Origin: an uncultured Bacteroidia bacterium
GTDB lineage: Bacteria; Bacteroidota; Bacteroidia; Bacteroidales; F082
Length of the DNA stretch: 48,545 nucleotides
Assembly (NCBI GenBank): GCA_902800965.1
Contig: CADCGK010000017.1
Coordinates: 1 to 48,545 of the forward strand
Reading direction: 5' to 3'
Below the pieces are notes generated by a model. That model was not told the DNA's origin, ran no database searches, and saw only the letters and a list, made by a program, of their open reading frames with translations. Shown here in pieces: positions 7,060 through 14,941 of this stretch. The first letter of the stretch is position 1. Each line of letters opens with the position of its first letter. The translations under genes were made by a program, and so were the position numbers.

Positions 7060-7530
7060 ATGAAGACACGCTGTTTCCTCTTCCTGTTGTTGGTGTCGAT
7101 GGTGCTATGTGCCTGCGACGCGAAGCGCCGTGCCCAGCGTCGCATCCGTCGCATCGCTGAGCGATGCCCCGAGCTGCTGAGCGTTCAGGCGCATCCCATC
7201 GACACCTTCATCCCGCTTCCACCCGTGGCCGATTCTGCCGTGATGCCCTTGGCTCCGTTGCTTGACGGCCAAGCCGTCAAGATCCAGACGGAGCAGGGCA
7301 CTTTCACGGCAACGGCCACTAACGACAGCCTCACAGTCACCTACGAGGCCGAGCAAGAGCCCATCCACTATGCCGACACGCTACGCTTTCAGCAAGTCGT
7401 CATCGAGGAGCCGCCTCCATCGAAGAAACCGCCCAACTTCCTTTGGGTCTTGTTGGGCATGGTTATCGTCTTGGCTGGCATCCTCGCATTCGTGATGGTA
7501 GTTATTATAAAAATGGTGAAGGCTTCCTGA
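7060..7530 (+). CDS. Lipoprotein with C-terminal membrane segment (phage-associated type)
   Basis: A 156-residue protein. Its N-terminal signal (MKTRCFLFLLLVSMVLCAC) ends in a lipobox Cys. A basic stretch and CPELLSVQAHPIDTFIPLPP follow, then a short beta-rich region, a proline-rich EEPPPSKKPPN linker, and a C-terminal hydrophobic helix (FLWVLLGMVIVLAGILAFVM). This layout recalls small proteins found in Bacteroidetes phage lysis or tail regions; the family is not named here. It could act as an outer partner of the coiled-coil protein, spanin-fashion, which is inference. The stop codon lies inside the terminator hairpin. Confidence 0.7.
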   Translation: MKTRCFLFLLLVSMVLCACDAKRRAQRRIRRIAERCPELLSVQAHPIDTFIPLPPVADSAVMPLAPLLDGQAVKIQTEQGTFTATATNDSLTVTYEAEQEPIHYADTLRFQQVVIEEPPPSKKPPNFLWVLLGMVIVLAGILAFVMVVIIKMVKAS

Positions 7531-7548
7531 TGGAGGCCTTCTTTTTTT
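7518..7548 (+). terminator. Rho-independent terminator ending the DUF6266 operon
   Basis: A 10-bp stem GAAGGCTTCC/GGAGGCCTTC (one G-U wobble) with a TGAT loop is followed by seven T. It overlaps the lipoprotein stop codon at 7528-7530. Confidence 0.9.
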
Positions 7549-7763
7549 GCCCGTCGCTCGATGGTTGGTTTAGCGGCTCTGTCGTTGTGGAATGTTCATC
7601 CTCAGTCGGCCAAACGATGCGGAGGAAGATTTGACATCTTTTAGGAAGCTCAATAGCCGCATCCTTTGTCCGCCTTCGGTTAAGATTTTGGTTTCCGTTT
7701 TCCCGCTCTCGTTTCTCTCTTCCGCTCTGGCAATGTCAGGGATTCGGTGTGCTGCCTGGCTGT

Positions 7764-7820
7764 CAAAGGCTGCGGAGGAGGCTCGCCCCCTGTGGGGAAG
7801 CTTTTTGGCCGCAGCCTTTG
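7764..7820. repeat. Perfect 12-bp inverted repeat with inner hairpin
   Basis: CAAAGGCTGCGG (7764-7775) and CCGCAGCCTTTG (7809-7820) enclose an inner CCCC-tgt-GGGG hairpin (7787-7797). The interval 7549-7950 contains no convincing gene: open frames there have no recognisable domain. The structure may be part of a transcribed RNA or an integrase-proximal site. Confidence 0.55.
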
Positions 7821-7951
7821 CCATCCAGTCAGGCTCCAGCGGGGAAAACAATTGGAGGGCTTGCGGCGCAGTGTTCGGCACCTGGCGTGTCTCTGCCTAC
7901 ACAGTGCTTGAAAAAAACAGCCCTATTCCCCGCTGTATTCAATAAAATATC

Positions 7952-7959
7952 TATTTTTG
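7952..7959 (+). promoter_or_regulatory. -7 box upstream of a candidate small RNA
   Basis: TATTTTTG matches the TAnnTTTG consensus and lies just ahead of a short interval that ends in a strong terminator. No clear -33 TTG at 19-21 bp was found. Confidence 0.4.
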
Positions 7960-7964
7960 CAGTC

Positions 7965-8040
7965 GCTCCGTTGCCATAATGGAGCAAGTTAAAACCTTGT
8001 GAAGCCGCCAGTCCCCATTTTTGGTGGCTTCCTTTTTTTT
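7965..8040 (+). ncRNA. Candidate ~75-nt small RNA next to the integrase
   Basis: Between the -7 box at 7952-7959 and a strong terminator there is no reading frame of note. The interval has a GCTCC/GGAGC hairpin (about 7965-7985) and a terminator stem GAAGCCGCCA (8001-8010) with TGGTGGCTTC (8022-8031, one wobble), followed by eight T (8033-8040). A terminator without an upstream gene is best explained by a short transcript. It converges on the integrase gene. Function is unknown; antisense control of the integrase is possible. Confidence 0.4.
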
Positions 8041-8050
8041 ATAATCAGAC

Positions 8051-8075
8051 AGGGCAGCTGCTCAGCAACTGCCCT
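8051..8075 (-). terminator. Hairpin downstream of the integrase
   Basis: AGGGCAG (8051-8057) pairs with CTGCCCT (8069-8075) around an inner TGC/GCA stem, 10 bp past the integrase stop. There is no clean U-tract directly after it on the minus strand, so it may be a weak terminator or an RNA-stabilising hairpin. Confidence 0.4.
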
Positions 8076-8084
8076 GCCCTATTC

Positions 8085-9578
8085 TCAAAGCTTCTTTATC
8101 ATCTTCAGCTTCTGTTGCTCGCTTACCTTTCGGTATCGTGCAATCGCCCGGCTTCCTTCCGAGTGGCCGCTCATCGATGCGATGTCGGCATCCCTGAAGC
8201 CTGCCTCATAAAGGTTACCGCAGAAGTTCCTTCTGCCCATGTGGCTGCTCGCCACCTCCGACAACCTCACTTGCTTTTCCAAGCGCGTCACCGGGTCCAG
8301 GATGGTCACGATGCGGTCGAGTGTCGGAACGTGTTTGAACATCGCCTTGATGGCCTCATTATAATTCTGATCTGAGATAAAAGGCAGAAGCCTATCATCA
8401 CCCGTGTCTTTATATCTGTTCAGAATCGTCACGGCATCGGGGTGCAGCGGCACCGTCACCACCTTCCCGCTCTTGTTCCTCGTCTTACCTGCAACGTATT
8501 GCAGATACTTTCCATCAATCACATTCGACTTCTTCAGTCTCTTCAAATCGCCCACGCGGCATCCCACAAGCGACTGAAATACGAAAATGTCCCTTTGTAC
8601 ACCCAGCTCGGGACGCGTGCTGAAATCAGCTTTAAACAATTTGTCCCTGTCTTCCTTAGTAAAGAAGAAAGGTGTGCCATAGACGGACTGGTCTCTGTTG
8701 AAATTCTCAAAGATGTCGTCGACCTTACATTTCTGCACCTTCATGATCCAAATCCAAAACGCTCTGATGTACTTGAACTCATTGGCCACATAGTTCAGAC
8801 TCCTTTTCGTCACGCCACGATTCAGGACATAGCCATAGCCCTTATAGATGTCCTCATAACGCTTCTTCGGAAGCCACTTCTCTACCGTCTCGCCATTCTT
8901 CTGCTTCTCATTACGGAACTCCCATAGGTCGCACTCGTTCAAGATGAAGTTCTTGAAGTCATAGAGGACATCCGTGGTCATCGTCTTAATCTTGTGGCGT
9001 GTGCCATGGAATTTTTCCATACGGTCCCAAATGCCCATGCAGGTATTATAAGACTTCTTCCGCTCGGCCACGATGACACCATTATTAAACTGCTCATCCA
9101 TGAAGAATCCGAAGGCATCCACAAAATAGTGGTTCTCAAACCTGGCCATTTCACGCTTCTTGGCGGCTTCCTTCTCAGCCAATTGTGTTTTGCTGTTCAA
9201 CGTCCAGCGGTTCACGATGACCAGCTTCCCGCCAAGAATGTTCTCTTCCTTCTCGGACTTCCATTCGATGTCCTTCAGCCATTCCGTCAATGAGTCCTCC
9301 TTCAGTTCACCTTCAGGAGTCTCTTCCCAGCAACGAAGAAGATATCCGGTGAGCAGCAGGAGTCTGTCACGGATTTCGTCGTTGTTTTCTTCGCCAAACT
9401 TGATTGATTTTCGCGTCTTGGGCATCCCGCGTTCTGCGTCCCAGTTTCCTGCGTAGATGTGAATGCCCGTGGCCGCTCTCTTCACGAAATTGCGATTTCC
9501 GCTGAAGCGGAGTTGAATTTCGCCCCTTTGGTTGTCTTTTTTGACATACCTCGAAAGGTAATAATTTACTGTTGCCAT
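8085..9578 (-). CDS. Tyrosine recombinase / integrase
   Basis: A 497-residue site-specific recombinase of the Bacteroidetes phage/conjugative-element type. The N-terminal part (about 1-120) is an arm-binding-like domain, then a SAM-like core-binding domain (about 160-310). The catalytic domain shows Arg in LVGCRVGDLKRL, HMGRR (HxxR), GHSEGS (second His) and the nucleophile Tyr in ARYRKVS near the C-terminus, so it looks complete and active. It probably mobilises the adjacent DUF6266/lysis-like block. No tRNA or paired direct repeats were found, so the att sites are undefined. It is monocistronic with its own promoter; the hairpin at 8051-8075 lies directly downstream. Confidence 0.93.
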   Translation of the reverse strand: MATVNYYLSRYVKKDNQRGEIQLRFSGNRNFVKRAATGIHIYAGNWDAERGMPKTRKSIKFGEENNDEIRDRLLLLTGYLLRCWEETPEGELKEDSLTEWLKDIEWKSEKEENILGGKLVIVNRWTLNSKTQLAEKEAAKKREMARFENHYFVDAFGFFMDEQFNNGVIVAERKKSYNTCMGIWDRMEKFHGTRHKIKTMTTDVLYDFKNFILNECDLWEFRNEKQKNGETVEKWLPKKRYEDIYKGYGYVLNRGVTKRSLNYVANEFKYIRAFWIWIMKVQKCKVDDIFENFNRDQSVYGTPFFFTKEDRDKLFKADFSTRPELGVQRDIFVFQSLVGCRVGDLKRLKKSNVIDGKYLQYVAGKTRNKSGKVVTVPLHPDAVTILNRYKDTGDDRLLPFISDQNYNEAIKAMFKHVPTLDRIVTILDPVTRLEKQVRLSEVASSHMGRRNFCGNLYEAGFRDADIASMSGHSEGSRAIARYRKVSEQQKLKMIKKL

Positions 9579-9654
9579 AATGTAAAAAATTTAGTTAAAA
9601 CCTTAAAAGTAACCCAGACAGGAGTGTCCCCCACCCCTGATTTTTAATACTTTG

Positions 9655-9686
9655 CAAAGATAATAAAAAAATTCAAACCGTGTCAA
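9655..9686 (-). promoter_or_regulatory. Promoter of the integrase gene
   Basis: TATCTTTG on the minus strand (9662 to 9655) is preceded after 21 bp by a TTG (9686-9684) that lies within one of two TTGACA-like direct repeats (9681-9697). The leader to the ATG at 9578 is about 70 nt. The duplicated TTGAC motif may be a binding site. Confidence 0.5.
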
Positions 9687-9856
9687 CCGCGTGTCAACGG
9701 ATTTCAAAAAAAGTGGATATTTGTTGTAATTTGTTTTCTGTCTAAATAAAGCCAAAAATACCTAAATCACTGTTTTTCAGTCTATTGTATTAAACACCCA
9801 TCGAAAACGAAAGTCATTGATTATCAGCAGATGTGACCCCAGCCGGGTCACCAAAA

Positions 9857-9884
9857 CAAAAGCCCCGAGCATTCGGGGCTTTTG
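9857..9884. terminator. Perfect 12-bp terminator hairpin downstream of the TPM gene
   Basis: CAAAAGCCCCGA (9857-9868) and TCGGGGCTTTTG (9873-9884) pair perfectly around a GCAT loop. Both flanks carry A/T runs, so it can work in both directions. It lies 22 bp past the stop of the minus-strand TPM gene. Confidence 0.85.
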
Positions 9885-9906
9885 TCGTTTCATGACGTTT
9901 CCGTCT

Positions 9907-11460
9907 TTACCACTTGCCATGGTAGCCTCCACCACCCGACCGGCCTCCTCCAAAGGATCCACCTGAGCGGTGCGAAGAAGAGGAATGGTAGCTCCTCGAA
10001 GAGGAGGAAGAAGAGCTGGAACCGCTGTAGGAATGGACCAGCTTGGCGATGGTCTCCTCCACAATCCAAGTGTGGCCACAGAACTCGCAGTGATGGGTCA
10101 CTTGTTTGAGCCCTGCGTGATCGTAGTTGGCTTCCTGGATGGTTTTGGTGTTGGATACTCTCGCAGTACGCCCTTGACAGGACGGACAAACCTGATACTT
10201 GGTTCCTGACAGTGGGTAGCTTTTCTGGACCGTCACGTGGCCGTATGGACAGATGAAGGGATTGTAGCTGACGGATTTCAATGACATCTCCTTCTGCTGT
10301 ACTTCACTGAAACGGAATTTGTTGAACGCGTTCATCTCACTGCCGCAATCCGGACACTGGCATACGTGCGACTTATTAATCTTATGTCTGAAAATCAGGA
10401 TGAAGATCCACCCCACCCAGAAGGCCAGCCATCGGGTAAGACGAGTCAAGTGGTTGTGGTTGGCCTTTTCATACAAGGCTTTTTGGAACGGATCCGCCTT
10501 GGCATTCTTGTTGGCAACCCTTAGGGCACGCCAGTTTTGCCTGATGCACGCCCATGTGAGATAAGCAAGGACGGTAAACAACAGGATGCGCTTGTAGCTG
10601 ATTTGCTCCGGATCTTCCACACGCCATCCTTCAATGATATAGACGATGAAGAAGATCAGCAAAGGGGAAAAACCGAACAGTAGGCCTTTCAAACAGCCCA
10701 TCCCTCCCCAGGGGTTGCCATCCCATTGGTCGGACCTGCCGCTAACGTACCGCACACCGTCAACCACATAGGCTTGGAGGGCCTTCGAGTCTTTACCTGT
10801 CACAGTTTTCTTGCTGACAAACTGGAGAATGAAAATGATGAATCCGAAGAAGGGCATCACGAACAACATCAGGCCAAGGAGTAATTCCGCTCCCGAGAGA
10901 TCGTCATCTTCTTCTCCTTCGCCCTGCCGGGTCGGCAGGATAGAGATGAGTCCGTCGGGAACCTCGCCACCGAATACGTCAACCACTTGGATCACTCCGG
11001 CGCAGAGTCCGCTTTGGTAGTCGTCTTCCTTGAAGTACGACATCATGTATTCCAAGAAGATATCTTGGCAGCGGGCATCCGTCAAGATCTCTTCCACCCC
11101 ATAGCCTGTCTCGAACTTGATGTCATGTTGTTCTTTGGCCAAGAGGATCAGTACGCCGTTGTCTTTTCTACGGTCGCCGATGCCCCAGTAGTTGAAGAGT
11201 TCATTGGCGAACACGTCGATGTCGGCGTCGCCGATGGAGTTTAAGGCCACGACGAACACGTCAGCCTGCTCGCGGATGGCGTTCAATGCCGTGTTGATGA
11301 GCTGCTCGCAACTGTCGGCCAAGATGTCGTCAGGGTCGGAGACATGGATGAGGTCGCTCTCCAGACGGGTGTTCGGAACGGTGCCCACCGTCCACACCCG
11401 TTGCGCTGACAGAGGTATTGTCAGGATGAGGAAGAGATATATGACAAGACCCTTTCTCAT
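9907..11460 (-). CDS. TPM-domain membrane protein with glycine-rich C-terminus
   Basis: A 517-residue protein. It has a signal peptide (residues 1-19, ending LSAQ) and a TPM domain (about 35-170; GDADIDVFANELFNYWGIGD, then NGVLILLAKEQHDIKFETGYG). Several hydrophobic segments follow (about 195-220, 250-275, 290-305, 345-360). A cytosolic or periplasmic part carries four CxxC-like pairs (CPDCGSEM, CPYGH, CPSCQG, CEFCGH), suggesting a zinc-ribbon module. The tail is Ser-rich then Gly-rich (GGSFGGGRSGGGGYHGKW), typical of TPM proteins. Family members have been linked to photosystem repair or phosphatase activity in other lineages; the role here is unknown. Its ATG overlaps the stop of the upstream lipoprotein gene by 4 bp, so the two are translationally coupled. 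Confidence 0.85.
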   Translation of the reverse strand: MRKGLVIYLFLILTIPLSAQRVWTVGTVPNTRLESDLIHVSDPDDILADSCEQLINTALNAIREQADVFVVALNSIGDADIDVFANELFNYWGIGDRRKDNGVLILLAKEQHDIKFETGYGVEEILTDARCQDIFLEYMMSYFKEDDYQSGLCAGVIQVVDVFGGEVPDGLISILPTRQGEGEEDDDLSGAELLLGLMLFVMPFFGFIIFILQFVSKKTVTGKDSKALQAYVVDGVRYVSGRSDQWDGNPWGGMGCLKGLLFGFSPLLIFFIVYIIEGWRVEDPEQISYKRILLFTVLAYLTWACIRQNWRALRVANKNAKADPFQKALYEKANHNHLTRLTRWLAFWVGWIFILIFRHKINKSHVCQCPDCGSEMNAFNKFRFSEVQQKEMSLKSVSYNPFICPYGHVTVQKSYPLSGTKYQVCPSCQGRTARVSNTKTIQEANYDHAGLKQVTHHCEFCGHTWIVEETIAKLVHSYSGSSSSSSSSRSYHSSSSHRSGGSFGGGRSGGGGYHGKW

Positions 11461-13355
11461 TTTATTGTAACGAATCTGTGTGCCGGTGACAGTTGTGTGA
11501 CTGTCCCGTCAGTTGCGACCGTAAAAATGCCACGATATTCAGCATAAGCTAGCTTGCCGTCGTTCAGCCAGCCGTAATAGACATTGGCGGCATCGGTGTT
11601 GGGCAGCGCCAGTTGCGTTTTCCCGTCGAGGGTGGCAAAGCAGAGCGGACCATGGCCGACATGACCCCAGTCGGTATAGGCACCGAAGACCACGCTCTCG
11701 CGTGTGGGACTGATGCTGTAGAAGTCGAACTGAGGCTCGTAAGAGTATTCTCCCTTGGGGATTGCGAGTTTGTCGTTGAGGCAAACCCTACTTCCCTCCT
11801 CTGTTCCATAGTAGTAAACGCTCTTGTCTTCTTCCTCGTCGCCTTCTGCAGGAACCGACACTTGGATAAACAAACGCTCGTCATCAATGTATTGGGCAAC
11901 GGCCTTGTCGTCCCCTTCTTGTTCATTGATGTCATCAGGCCAATAACGGTCGGTTTTTTTCTGGGTGAAGCAATTGAAATACCTTCTTTCCGTAAATTCT
12001 TCAAAATCCTCCACATAGTCATACTCGATCATAATCAGCGGCATATACAAATAGGAAGTCATTCTTGCGAATTCCAGGGAGTCGGCCGAAACACAGTCGC
12101 TCCACTTCAGGTCCCAGCCGCCAATCAAGTGCGGATCTGTTTGATAGTCTCCCACATACATCTCTTTCAAATAAAGGTTGTCGCCAATGGCAACGGTATA
12201 ATAGAAGGCATAGTTTTCATTGAAGACGCCGCTCACCACATAGTCGTTCTCAGCGACAAATGGGATGAACTCATTGGTCGATGAGTTGTAGAACGTCACT
12301 TTGCCATTATCGAAGATGGCCATGTCGCAGCCTTCAAGCGAGGCTTGTTTTTCCTTTCTCGGCGACATTGTCGCTCCCACAGGATTCATGTAGAAATCTT
12401 TGGCATCGGATACAAGAAGGGATACTTTCCCATCGGGAGCCTCTATCTTGATGCAATGGCGTGTGTTGTTCCACTCCTCATCGTAGGTCGGATCGTCTTT
12501 GGGTCTTGGCTCATTTCCCACATAGACCAAGGTGCCGTCGGAGAGCCATTGTGGGCCCAAAGTCCAGTTATCGGAATCAGGCAGCGCCTTTTGGTTTTTC
12601 CCGTCAAGGGTGGACACGCAATAGAAGCCCCATCCTTCTCCAATCTCCCAGTTTGCGTCAAATGCGATTTTCTGACCATCAGGACTTTCCGCCACCGGAT
12701 AGAAGGCCACGTCTTCCAGGTCTTCTCCCATGTAAAGGGCCTTGTAGTCGATCTTGTCGTTCAAGCAGACTTTGCCCTCGTTCGTGATATGATAGAACTT
12801 GCCATCTTCGCAATAGTAACGGTTCTTGTTGAGGTTGGCATTGGAAGAAAGCAGTTCCGGATAGATTCCCATGTGTTCCTCGTACGACAACGTGCCGGTC
12901 TTGCCTGACGGTATGTTGTAAGTCTCTACATCAATACCTTCTTCCTCGTAAGATTGATTGACCAGGTAGAGGTTTTCAAAGCTGTTTTCGATATTCAATG
13001 GGCAAACGCCGGTGCCAAACATGAAATCGGTGATCTCGTCCAGCGTCAGTTGCCAGTCAGCGCATAAAGTGGGCTGTGGATTCTTGGCGTTGAGATCGAG
13101 CATCTTCAGCTTCAAGTCCTGCTGCTGGGCAGTGGTGTAATACAAGTGGTTGTTGTTGTCGAATGCCAAATTGACCACGCTGTCTTTCTCTGCGTCGTAT
13201 GGCGTCAGCTTTTGGGTAGCATGGTTATAGAACAGCATCTGGCCATGTTGGATGACCACCATGTCCACCTTTGAAAGGTCGGCCTTGTGGAACCAGTCGC
13301 AGCCTGTGACCACCAATGCCATAACAGCTATCAAAAAAAAGATCGTTTTCTTCAT
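11457..13355 (-). CDS. Propeller-like lipoprotein with an internal duplication
   Basis: A 632-residue lipoprotein (MKKTIFFLIAVMALVVTGC, lipobox Cys about residue 19). It contains two homologous halves. The first begins DMVVIQHGQMLFYNHATQKL, the second (about residue 345) begins DMAIFDNGKVTFYNSSTNEF. Each is followed by a xxWDLKWSDC/ADWQLTLDE-type segment and TolB-like strands (SPDGQKIAFDANWEIG, TLDGKNQKALPDSD, WLSDGTLVYVGNE). The repeats suggest a beta-propeller facing the periplasm or exterior. No enzyme motif is seen. It is the third of three tandem paralogues, 18 bp after the previous one, and overlaps the TPM start. Confidence 0.8.
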   Translation of the reverse strand: MKKTIFFLIAVMALVVTGCDWFHKADLSKVDMVVIQHGQMLFYNHATQKLTPYDAEKDSVVNLAFDNNNHLYYTTAQQQDLKLKMLDLNAKNPQPTLCADWQLTLDEITDFMFGTGVCPLNIENSFENLYLVNQSYEEEGIDVETYNIPSGKTGTLSYEEHMGIYPELLSSNANLNKNRYYCEDGKFYHITNEGKVCLNDKIDYKALYMGEDLEDVAFYPVAESPDGQKIAFDANWEIGEGWGFYCVSTLDGKNQKALPDSDNWTLGPQWLSDGTLVYVGNEPRPKDDPTYDEEWNNTRHCIKIEAPDGKVSLLVSDAKDFYMNPVGATMSPRKEKQASLEGCDMAIFDNGKVTFYNSSTNEFIPFVAENDYVVSGVFNENYAFYYTVAIGDNLYLKEMYVGDYQTDPHLIGGWDLKWSDCVSADSLEFARMTSYLYMPLIMIEYDYVEDFEEFTERRYFNCFTQKKTDRYWPDDINEQEGDDKAVAQYIDDERLFIQVSVPAEGDEEEDKSVYYYGTEEGSRVCLNDKLAIPKGEYSYEPQFDFYSISPTRESVVFGAYTDWGHVGHGPLCFATLDGKTQLALPNTDAANVYYGWLNDGKLAYAEYRGIFTVATDGTVTQLSPAHRFVTIK

Positions 13356-13373
13356 ATTCGTTGGTTTTTAAGT

Positions 13374-14828
13374 TCAGTCGTTCCTTTCAACGCATTGCTC
13401 AGGCCACCCATCAGTCCTCACGCCATTGTATCCATTGAAGTACCTGGTGTTTTTGAACTCACAGGACTTTTCGTCCAAGCCGTATTCTATTGTTGTCAGC
13501 ACGACATAGGCGAAACCATCAAAGACGGCATCGAAATTATTCATCGATGCTGTTTTTCCACAGCTTTCGGAGTAACAGTCGCTCAGTTTCAGGTCCCAGT
13601 CGCCAAGCAGTTGTGGGTTGACTGGATAATCATAGAGATCAATCTGTTTCAGATACAACTCGTCACCGATGGCAACGGTGTAGTAGAAAGAATAGTCTCT
13701 ATAGAAAACGCCGTTGACCACGTAGTTCTTTTCGGCATCGAAAGCAATGGTCTGGTTGGTCGTGGAGTTGACGAAAGTCACTTTTCCATTGTCGAAGGTA
13801 GCTTGGTCGTAGCCTTCAAGGGTCATTTGTCCTTCATGTTGCGTCGTCGCGGGAGTGCTGCTGGGATTGAAGAAAAACTCCTTGGCATCCGACACCAGGA
13901 CGGAGGCGGTACCATCGGGCGCCAACATCTTGATACAATAACGGGTGTTGTTCCACTCGGCATCGTAGTAAGGATCGTCAGTAGGTCTTGGCTCCTCTCC
14001 AACATAAACCAGCGAGCCGTCCGACAGCCATTGCGGATAATAAGACCAGAGTTCGGAATCGGTCAAGATGATTTGCTGCTTGCCATCAAGGGTGGCCACG
14101 CAATGGTAGCCATAGTCCAACTCTCCCATCTCGCTGTTAGCCTTGATAATGACTTTCTTGCCGTCAGGACTGATCTCCTCTGGGTAGAAATGCAAGTAAC
14201 GCAAACATTCCTCGTCTTGGAAAAGGGTCATAAAATCCATCTGGTCGGTCAGGCAATACTTGCCTTCAGGCGTGACATAGTAGAACATGCCATCGCCGTT
14301 ATAGAACTGGTCGTTGTTGTAAAATTCATACGTGTTGTACTGCTCCCAATAATCGTTATAGGACATGAATCTAGCCTTACCTGAGGCGATATTATAGCAT
14401 TCCAACTCGTTACCTTCATCGTAGGGTGACATATTATAGATATAGAGGTTGCCACTTTTGTCCTTGTTCAACTCGCAGGCTTCGCTGCCAAACATTTCGT
14501 CGGTAATCTGTTCCAGCGTTAGTTGCCAGTCGGCGCATAACGTCGGCTGTGGATTTTTCACGTTGAGGTCGATCATCTTCAGCTTGATGTCTTGTTGGTT
14601 GGCCGAGGTGTAATACAGATGGTTGTTGTCGTCGAATACAACATTGACGACGCTGTCTTTTTCGGCTTCGTAAGGGGTCACTTTTTGTGTGGCATGATCG
14701 TAGAATTGCATCTGACCATGTTGGATGACCACCATATCGACTTTGGATGTGTTGGACTCAGGTGTGCGTTCGCAACCAACCAGTCCGAATGCCATGATGG
14801 CAATGAGAAAAAAGAGTGTTTTTTTCAT
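13374..14828 (-). CDS. Propeller-like lipoprotein, paralogue 2
   Basis: A 484-residue lipoprotein (MKKTLFFLIAIMAFGLVGCE, lipobox Cys about residue 19) closely related to the 632-residue gene downstream (KVDMVVIQHGQMQFYDHATQ, LCADWQLTLEQI, ISPDGKKVIIKANSE, YPQWLSDGSLVYVGEEPRPT). A second repeat unit starts near residue 345 (YDQATFDNGKVTFVNSTTNQ). The protein then ends about 140 residues later, whereas the 632-residue paralogue continues. It is either a natural short form or truncated by recombination within the array. Function is unknown. Confidence 0.8.
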   Translation of the reverse strand: MKKTLFFLIAIMAFGLVGCERTPESNTSKVDMVVIQHGQMQFYDHATQKVTPYEAEKDSVVNVVFDDNNHLYYTSANQQDIKLKMIDLNVKNPQPTLCADWQLTLEQITDEMFGSEACELNKDKSGNLYIYNMSPYDEGNELECYNIASGKARFMSYNDYWEQYNTYEFYNNDQFYNGDGMFYYVTPEGKYCLTDQMDFMTLFQDEECLRYLHFYPEEISPDGKKVIIKANSEMGELDYGYHCVATLDGKQQIILTDSELWSYYPQWLSDGSLVYVGEEPRPTDDPYYDAEWNNTRYCIKMLAPDGTASVLVSDAKEFFFNPSSTPATTQHEGQMTLEGYDQATFDNGKVTFVNSTTNQTIAFDAEKNYVVNGVFYRDYSFYYTVAIGDELYLKQIDLYDYPVNPQLLGDWDLKLSDCYSESCGKTASMNNFDAVFDGFAYVVLTTIEYGLDEKSCEFKNTRYFNGYNGVRTDGWPEQCVERND

Positions 14829-14885
14829 TTTGTATTAGATTTTATGTTGTTTTTAAACCATAGATGATTGAGCTCGTAAAATTAT

Positions 14886-14921
14886 AAAAAAATGGAGACA
14901 ATCCGAAGACTGTCTCCATTT
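14886..14921 (-). terminator. Terminator after the third lipoprotein gene
   Basis: AAATGGAGACA and TGTCTCCATTT (14890-14900 and 14911-14921) pair, and on the minus strand run into seven T (14892-14886). It separates the 345-residue gene from its two paralogues, so the latter probably have another promoter in 14829-14885. Confidence 0.8.
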
Positions 14922-14941
14922 AAAATTAAGAATCAATTAAA

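Noticed and set aside
7570..7945. Possible small genes on both strands between the lipoprotein and the integrase
   Set aside because: The frames overlap each other on opposite strands, have no recognisable domain, and lie over inverted-repeat DNA.
9579..9906. tRNA or att site next to the integrase
   Set aside because: No cloverleaf or paired direct repeat could be identified. The segment holds only the integrase promoter and a terminator hairpin.
13287..14384. Long plus-strand open frame of 365 codons
   Set aside because: It is antisense to two lipoprotein genes with clear signal peptides and paralogy. The plus-strand product has no domain and no promoter.
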